A DNA stretch of 8,547 bases from Candidatus Roizmanbacteria bacterium CG_4_9_14_0_8_um_filter_34_12. Its GTDB lineage: Bacteria; Patescibacteriota; Microgenomatia; UBA1406; GWC2-37-13. A program made the translations under genes and the position numbers. Location: the NCBI GenBank assembly GCA_002789465.1, contig PFTH01000034.1, positions 1-8,547 of the forward strand. The letters run 5' to 3'. The notes beneath the pieces are model-generated. The model made no database searches, was not told the origin of the DNA, and was given only the letters and a program-made list of their open reading frames with translations. Of the stretch, positions 4,826-8,547 are shown one piece after another. How positions within the stretch are numbered: the first letter of the stretch is position 1; every line of letters starts with the position of its first letter.

Positions 4826-5854
4826 ATGAATATTAAAAACAAACATTTTTACAATACGGCTGATTTTACCCAGAAAGAGATTAATAATTTGATTGATTTG
4901 GCTCTGGCAATGAAAAAGGGGAAGATTAAAAAAAGTCTGTCAGGAAAATCACTGGCAATGTTATTTTTTAACCCGTCTTTAAGAACGCGTTTGTCTTTTA
5001 TAATTGCCATGCAAAAACTGGGAGGGCTTGGAGTTGATTTCCCAATAAAAGATGGTTACACGTTTGAATATAACCTTGGGGAAATTATGGACAAAGGAAC
5101 AATTGAACATGTTAAAGATGCTGCTAAAGTAATCTCCAGTTATTGTAATGCAATTGCTATCCGATCAAGTGAGTTGATCACATCAAGTGCAGAAAGCGTA
5201 AAAGTTCAAGGTTGGTCAGAGTTAAAAAAAGACAAGACCATGAAAAGTTTTATGGAATACGCCACTGTACCAATTATTAATATGGAATCTAATGTTTATC
5301 ATCCATGTCAAGGATTAGGAGACGCAGTTACCATTAAAGAAAAATTGGGAAAGCCGAAAAAGAAAAAATATGTGATGACCTGGGTATATCACCCAAAATC
5401 CTTACCAATGGCAACACCTAATTCCCAAATTCTTTCGGCTTGTGACTTGGGAATGGATGTGGAAATCACACATCCTAAAGGTTGGGAGTTAGACCCTGAT
5501 ATTTTAAAGACAATGAAACAAAGAGTGATGGAAACAGGCGGAAGTTTAAACATTACCCATTCGCAAAAAGAAGCTTGTCAAAATGCTGATGTAGTTTGCG
5601 CGAAAAGCTGGGGAGCTTTAAAAAATTATGGTAACTGGGAACACGAAAAAAAGATAAAGGAAAATCTCAAAGAATGGATTGTTAATAAAGAATTAATGGA
5701 TTTGACGAATAATGCGATTTTTATGCACTGTTTACCGGTTCGAAGAAACGTTGAGGTAACCGACGAAGTAATTGACAGTAAGAATTCAGTTGTGATTACC
5801 GAAGCAGAAAATCGCATGTGGGCACAGATGGCAATTTTAAGTTCATTAATCTAA
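4826..5854 (+). CDS. argF': N-acetylornithine/N-succinylornithine-type carbamoyltransferase (knotted)
   Basis: The 342-residue enzyme transfers a carbamoyl group from carbamoyl phosphate to an N-acylated ornithine. The carbamoyl-phosphate loop is FFNPSLRTRLSF (47-58), with YHPCQGLGD (158-166) and MHCLPVRRNVEVTDEV (300-315). The stretches GGSLNITHSQKEA, NADVVCAKSWGAL and YGNWEHEKKI match the Xanthomonas N-acetylornithine enzyme (AOTCase) as recalled rather than ordinary OTCase. The region TWVYHPKSLPMATPNS (185-200) corresponds to the loop that makes the deep knot in AOTCase and SOTCase. Two positions are odd. The residue matching AOTCase Glu92, which selects acetyl over succinyl substrates (Pro in SOTCase), appears to be Ile93. 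The position of the modified Lys302 appears to be Glu310. The acyl group is therefore uncertain. It lies 7 nt after the DUF1611-like gene and 3 nt before argH. Confidence 0.85.
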   Translation: MNIKNKHFYNTADFTQKEINNLIDLALAMKKGKIKKSLSGKSLAMLFFNPSLRTRLSFIIAMQKLGGLGVDFPIKDGYTFEYNLGEIMDKGTIEHVKDAAKVISSYCNAIAIRSSELITSSAESVKVQGWSELKKDKTMKSFMEYATVPIINMESNVYHPCQGLGDAVTIKEKLGKPKKKKYVMTWVYHPKSLPMATPNSQILSACDLGMDVEITHPKGWELDPDILKTMKQRVMETGGSLNITHSQKEACQNADVVCAKSWGALKNYGNWEHEKKIKENLKEWIVNKELMDLTNNAIFMHCLPVRRNVEVTDEVIDSKNSVVITEAENRMWAQMAILSSLI

Positions 5855-5857
5855 TAT

Positions 5858-7360
5858 ATGAAAAAACAAAAAAATAATCAAAAACAATTAGGAGTAACCG
5901 ATTTTATCGTTTCACCAAAACAAATGTCTTTGGATATGGCGATGGTTCCCTATGATATTTGGGGAACAACCGCTCACGTGCTTATGCTTTTTAAACAAAA
6001 AATTATAAGCAAAGAAGAGGTAAAAAAGATTCTCAAAGCATTACAAGAAATCGAAAAAGAATTAAAAAAAGAAAAATTTGTTATTGATTCTAATAAAGGA
6101 GCTCAATTATCACTGGAAGCGAAAATTATTGAAAAGGCTGCAATTGTTGGATTCAGCGTTCACACCGGAAGAAGCAGAAATGACCAGGTTATGGTAACCG
6201 AAATGCTTTATTTAAAAGAGCAGATATTAATAGTGGTACAAAAGTTAGCGTTTATTCAAAAGGAATTATTTTCGTTGGCTCAAAAACATGTGAATACGGT
6301 AATGCCCGGATACACCCATATGCAACCAGCCAAACCAACCACATTTGGACAATGGTGTTTGGCTTATTTTTATGGTTTTTCCAAAGCCTTTGAAACACTA
6401 AAGCATTATTATCAACTCTATAATCTAAACCCATTAGGAGCATGTGAATCATATGGAACTTCCTGGCCGATTAATCGAAAGTACACAACCGATTTACTGG
6501 AATTTAAGGAACCTTGGGAAATTCCACAAGATGCGATTTCTTCAAGAGGGTTTCCTCAACTGGGTTACTTAACAGCGTTATCTGAAATATGTTTAGTCGC
6601 CAGTAAGCTGGCACAAGATTTATTACTTTTCAATACTTTTGAATTTAATCTGATTGCTTTAGGAGATGCGGTTGCCCAACGTATGCATCCCATTACCGGC
6701 TCGTCAGTTATGGCGCAAAAGAAAAACCCGGACGCACTTGAATTAATTCGTTCCACCGCACCACAGGTCAGCGGCTTTGTTTCAATTATGTCAAATATCT
6801 TGAGTAGTTTACCAATGGGATATAACCGTGACTCTCGGGAAGCGAAAGAATATATTAATTTAGGATTATCTAAAACTTTAGCAATGCTTAATGCTTTGAA
6901 AATAGTGTTAAATTTTATTCAGGTAAACAAGGAACAGATGAAAAAGTCAGTAATGACCAACTATTCGTTAACTACTGACTTAGCCGATTATATTTCCCAA
7001 AAAAATAAGGTTGGTTATCGTCTTGTATATAAGATTGTTGGCCAAGTTGTTAATGAGAAGATTAATTATGGAAAATTCTTAAGTGATATTTCAGCTCATG
7101 AAATAATCAAAAAAGCTGAAGAGCTAAAAATTAAATTGAAAATTACTGAAACAGAAATAGAAGAATTATTAGATTCACAAAATGCCGTTGCAAAACGCCA
7201 GCATATTGGTGGTAGCAGTCCCAAATCCATGAATGAATCACTTAATAAGGTCAAGAAAAATATTGAAAAGCTGGATTTGTGGCTGAAAAACAAACAAAAA
7301 TTAATTTCTGTTTCTAAAGAAAAAATTCATAAACAAATTATAAATTTATTAACCAAATGA
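5858..7360 (+). CDS. argH: Argininosuccinate lyase
   Basis: The 500-residue member of the fumarase/aspartase superfamily splits argininosuccinate into arginine and fumarate, completing the pathway. Visible motifs are VHTGRSRNDQV (101-111), PGYTHMQPAKPTTFGQW (150-166, with the conserved His154) and the family signature TGSSVMAQKKNPDALEL (280-296) containing the catalytic Ser loop. The protein is somewhat longer than the usual roughly 460 residues, with a Lys-rich C-terminal tail (about 465-500). It lacks the common N-terminal LWGGRF motif and begins with a Lys/Gln-rich stretch instead. It starts 3 nt after the carbamoyltransferase stop, with no Shine-Dalgarno; the A-rich start is the same for 19 nt as that of argG. 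Its TGA stop is one base before the next ATG, so coupled translation is likely. Confidence 0.95.
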   Translation: MKKQKNNQKQLGVTDFIVSPKQMSLDMAMVPYDIWGTTAHVLMLFKQKIISKEEVKKILKALQEIEKELKKEKFVIDSNKGAQLSLEAKIIEKAAIVGFSVHTGRSRNDQVMVTEMLYLKEQILIVVQKLAFIQKELFSLAQKHVNTVMPGYTHMQPAKPTTFGQWCLAYFYGFSKAFETLKHYYQLYNLNPLGACESYGTSWPINRKYTTDLLEFKEPWEIPQDAISSRGFPQLGYLTALSEICLVASKLAQDLLLFNTFEFNLIALGDAVAQRMHPITGSSVMAQKKNPDALELIRSTAPQVSGFVSIMSNILSSLPMGYNRDSREAKEYINLGLSKTLAMLNALKIVLNFIQVNKEQMKKSVMTNYSLTTDLADYISQKNKVGYRLVYKIVGQVVNEKINYGKFLSDISAHEIIKKAEELKIKLKITETEIEELLDSQNAVAKRQHIGGSSPKSMNESLNKVKKNIEKLDLWLKNKQKLISVSKEKIHKQIINLLTK

Positions 7361-7361
7361 T

Positions 7362-8348
7362 ATGAAAACTCAATTTTTCGGGAAGGATTTTATAAATTGC
7401 AATGATTGGAATAAGGATGAACTAGAAACAGCCATTGACGTTGCCTTTGATTTAAAGAAAAAGTTCGCTTTAAATGAACAGACCCTATATTTATTACATA
7501 AAACTTTATTCTTGTTGTTTTTCTTTTCCTCGACTCGAACAAGAACATCGTTTGAGGCGGCCATGGATCACTTGGGAGGTAGTTCTCACGATTTACCATC
7601 TGATAAATTGCAGATTGCTCATGGTGATACTGCTAAAGAGATTGGTAAAATTTTAAGTTCTTACGGTCATGGTTTAGCGATTCGTCATTGTGACTGGAAA
7701 GAAGGAAATCAGTATATAAACGAAGTTGCTAAGCATTCCTCTGTCCCTGTATTCAACATGCAGTGTGATGTTTATCATCCATTCCAAGCAATGGCTGATT
7801 TAATGACAGTTTTTGAAAAAAAAGGACAGAATTTAAAAGGAAAAAAGATTGTTATGTCTTGGGCTTATGCAAAAAGCTATACAAAACCAATTTCCGTACC
7901 GCAATCGTTCATTTTATTACTGTCTTTGTTTGGAGCCGATCTTGTCTTAGCACATCCAAAAGAATTTGAGTTGATGCCAGAAATCGTTAAAGAAACTAAA
8001 CAAAACTCTAAATTTTATGGAGGTTCATTTAAGACTACCAATAATATGGAGGAAGCGTTTAAAGATGCTGATGTTGTTTACCCAAAAAGCTGGGGGCCTT
8101 TGGTTCTGACTGCAGATCCAGCAGAATGTACAAAGATAACTTCTAAATATAAAAGCTGGATTTGTGATGTAAAAAAAATGAAATTGGCTAAAAAAGATGC
8201 TATTTATATGCACTGCTTACCGGCTGATCGAGGAGTTGAAGTAACTGATGAAGTGATTGATGGACCCCAATCAGTCGTATATGATCAAGCTGAAAATCGT
8301 ATGCATGTGCAAAAGGCAATTTTGGCTTTAACAATGGGTGGAAAATAA
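7362..8348 (+). CDS. YgeW-like knotted carbamoyltransferase, substrate unknown
   Basis: A second carbamoyltransferase of 328 residues. The carbamoyl-phosphate loop is SSTRTRTSFEAA (56-67), with QIAHGDTAKE (84-93), NMQCDVYHPFQAMADL (132-147) and YMHCLPADRGVEVTDEV (282-298). SWAYAKSYTKPISVPQS (166-182), LAHPKEFELMPEIVKETK and GGSFKTTNNMEEAFKDADVV closely follow E. coli YgeW as recalled, the 'unknown transcarbamylase' of the knotted AOTC/SOTC/UTC group. It is shorter than YgeW (about 396) at the N-terminus and in the loop before HCLP. The OTCase-type SMG loop is not seen. YgeW homologues are usually linked to purine/ureide breakdown, so finding one as the last gene of an arginine operon, one base after argH, is unusual. 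It could carbamoylate ornithine, another N-acylornithine or an unrelated amine, or act in a catabolic direction. It differs from the other carbamoyltransferase throughout and is not a recent duplicate. Confidence 0.85.
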   Translation: MKTQFFGKDFINCNDWNKDELETAIDVAFDLKKKFALNEQTLYLLHKTLFLLFFFSSTRTRTSFEAAMDHLGGSSHDLPSDKLQIAHGDTAKEIGKILSSYGHGLAIRHCDWKEGNQYINEVAKHSSVPVFNMQCDVYHPFQAMADLMTVFEKKGQNLKGKKIVMSWAYAKSYTKPISVPQSFILLLSLFGADLVLAHPKEFELMPEIVKETKQNSKFYGGSFKTTNNMEEAFKDADVVYPKSWGPLVLTADPAECTKITSKYKSWICDVKKMKLAKKDAIYMHCLPADRGVEVTDEVIDGPQSVVYDQAENRMHVQKAILALTMGGK

Positions 8349-8396
8349 GCAACACTCATTTAGCTCAATGTGTTATCATAATAACCATAATAATCA

Positions 8397-8547
8397 ATGA
8401 TCAAAGAAGAAATTGTTAAGCTACTAGAAACGGCACTGAAGAAAATGAGAGTTAACCCCGTAACCACAAGCTTACGCTCGAAACATTTCCACGATCACTC
8501 CCTAATGAATACCCATTTATCTTTGGGTTCACACCCAGAGCTTTCTG
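8397..8547 (+). CDS. Partial ORF at right edge, ArgS-like first 17 residues then unrecognised
   Basis: An ATG at 8397 opens a frame that stays open to the window edge (50 codons). The first residues, MIKEEIVKLLETALKKM, look like the N-terminal helix of an arginyl-tRNA synthetase, which would fit after an arginine operon. From about residue 18, however, the reading becomes His/Ser-rich (SKHFHDHSLMNTH) and contains no trace of the expected 'GDYSTN' region. Base composition also shifts, to roughly 45% G+C in 8451-8547. Over the same stretch the minus strand has an open frame ending in a TAA at 8452-8454 whose reading (GVNPKINGYSLGSD, NVSSVSLWLRG) looks more like natural protein. Identity therefore cannot be settled; a join of unrelated sequence is possible. 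No strong promoter or Shine-Dalgarno is visible in the 48-nt gap after the operon. Confidence 0.3.
   Translation, partial: MIKEEIVKLLETALKKMRVNPVTTSLRSKHFHDHSLMNTHLSLGSHPELS

Noticed and set aside
4826..8348. The two carbamoyltransferase genes as a tandem duplication
   Set aside because: They differ throughout in motifs around the carbamoyl-phosphate loop, the knot loop and HCLP, and match different subfamilies, so no recent duplication is supported.
8351..8374. Imperfect hairpin (AACAC/GTGTT plus ATT/AAT) after the last operon gene as a terminator
   Set aside because: The stem is short, AT-rich and bulged, and no T-run follows, so I do not call an intrinsic terminator.
8452..8547. Minus-strand frame open from the right edge to a TAA at 8452-8454
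   Set aside because: The reading looks protein-like but is only about 31 codons with no family I recognise, so it is reported as an alternative rather than as a gene.
1..8547. CRISPR arrays, tRNA or rRNA genes, insertion sequences
   Set aside because: No regularly spaced repeats, cloverleaf-like segments, rRNA segments or transposase-like frames were seen.

Overview
The window comes from an AT-rich bacterium (about one third G+C, judged by eye) with consensus sigma70-type promoters (TTGACA / TATAAT) and the standard stop codons. No clear Shine-Dalgarno motif is visible before any major gene. The four recognisable promoters place the -10 box only 6-8 nt before an ATG, which implies leaderless transcripts. 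Several arginine enzymes look like the Bacteroidetes/Xanthomonas N-acylornithine version of the pathway, but the promoters are not Bacteroidetes-like. A candidate-phylum (CPR/Patescibacteria-type) host is my guess; the sequence does not prove it.

Left part (1-1100, minus strand): the start of a membrane-anchored PEGA-domain protein runs off the left edge. Next come a PIN-domain toxin-like nuclease and an overlapping small antitoxin-like gene, behind a promoter with a palindrome over its -10 box.

Centre and right (1100-8348, plus strand): two arginine-linked transcription units. The first is a single M20-family metallo-hydrolase gene (1273-2325). The second is a tightly packed operon: argG, a DUF1611-like P-loop protein, an N-acetyl/succinyl-ornithine-type carbamoyltransferase, argH, and a second YgeW-like carbamoyltransferase. 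Each unit is preceded by a copy of the same leader cassette: a promoter, a 22- or 24-codon leader ORF starting at the predicted +1 and containing tandem Arg codons (AGG CGT), and mutually exclusive hairpins ending in an intrinsic terminator. The pairing follows the trp-attenuator order 1:2 / 2:3 / 3:4. This is the strongest finding: an apparently undescribed arginine-responsive, ribosome-mediated attenuator, present twice.

Taken together, the genes suggest N-acylornithine -> N-acylcitrulline (carbamoyltransferase) -> citrulline (M20 deacylase) -> argininosuccinate (ArgG) -> arginine (ArgH). The DUF1611-like protein is a candidate for the missing N-acylation step. ArgA/J/B/C/D and carbamoyl-phosphate synthase are not in the window. 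The last ~150 bases hold an ambiguous reading: an ArgS-like start that abruptly stops looking like ArgS.
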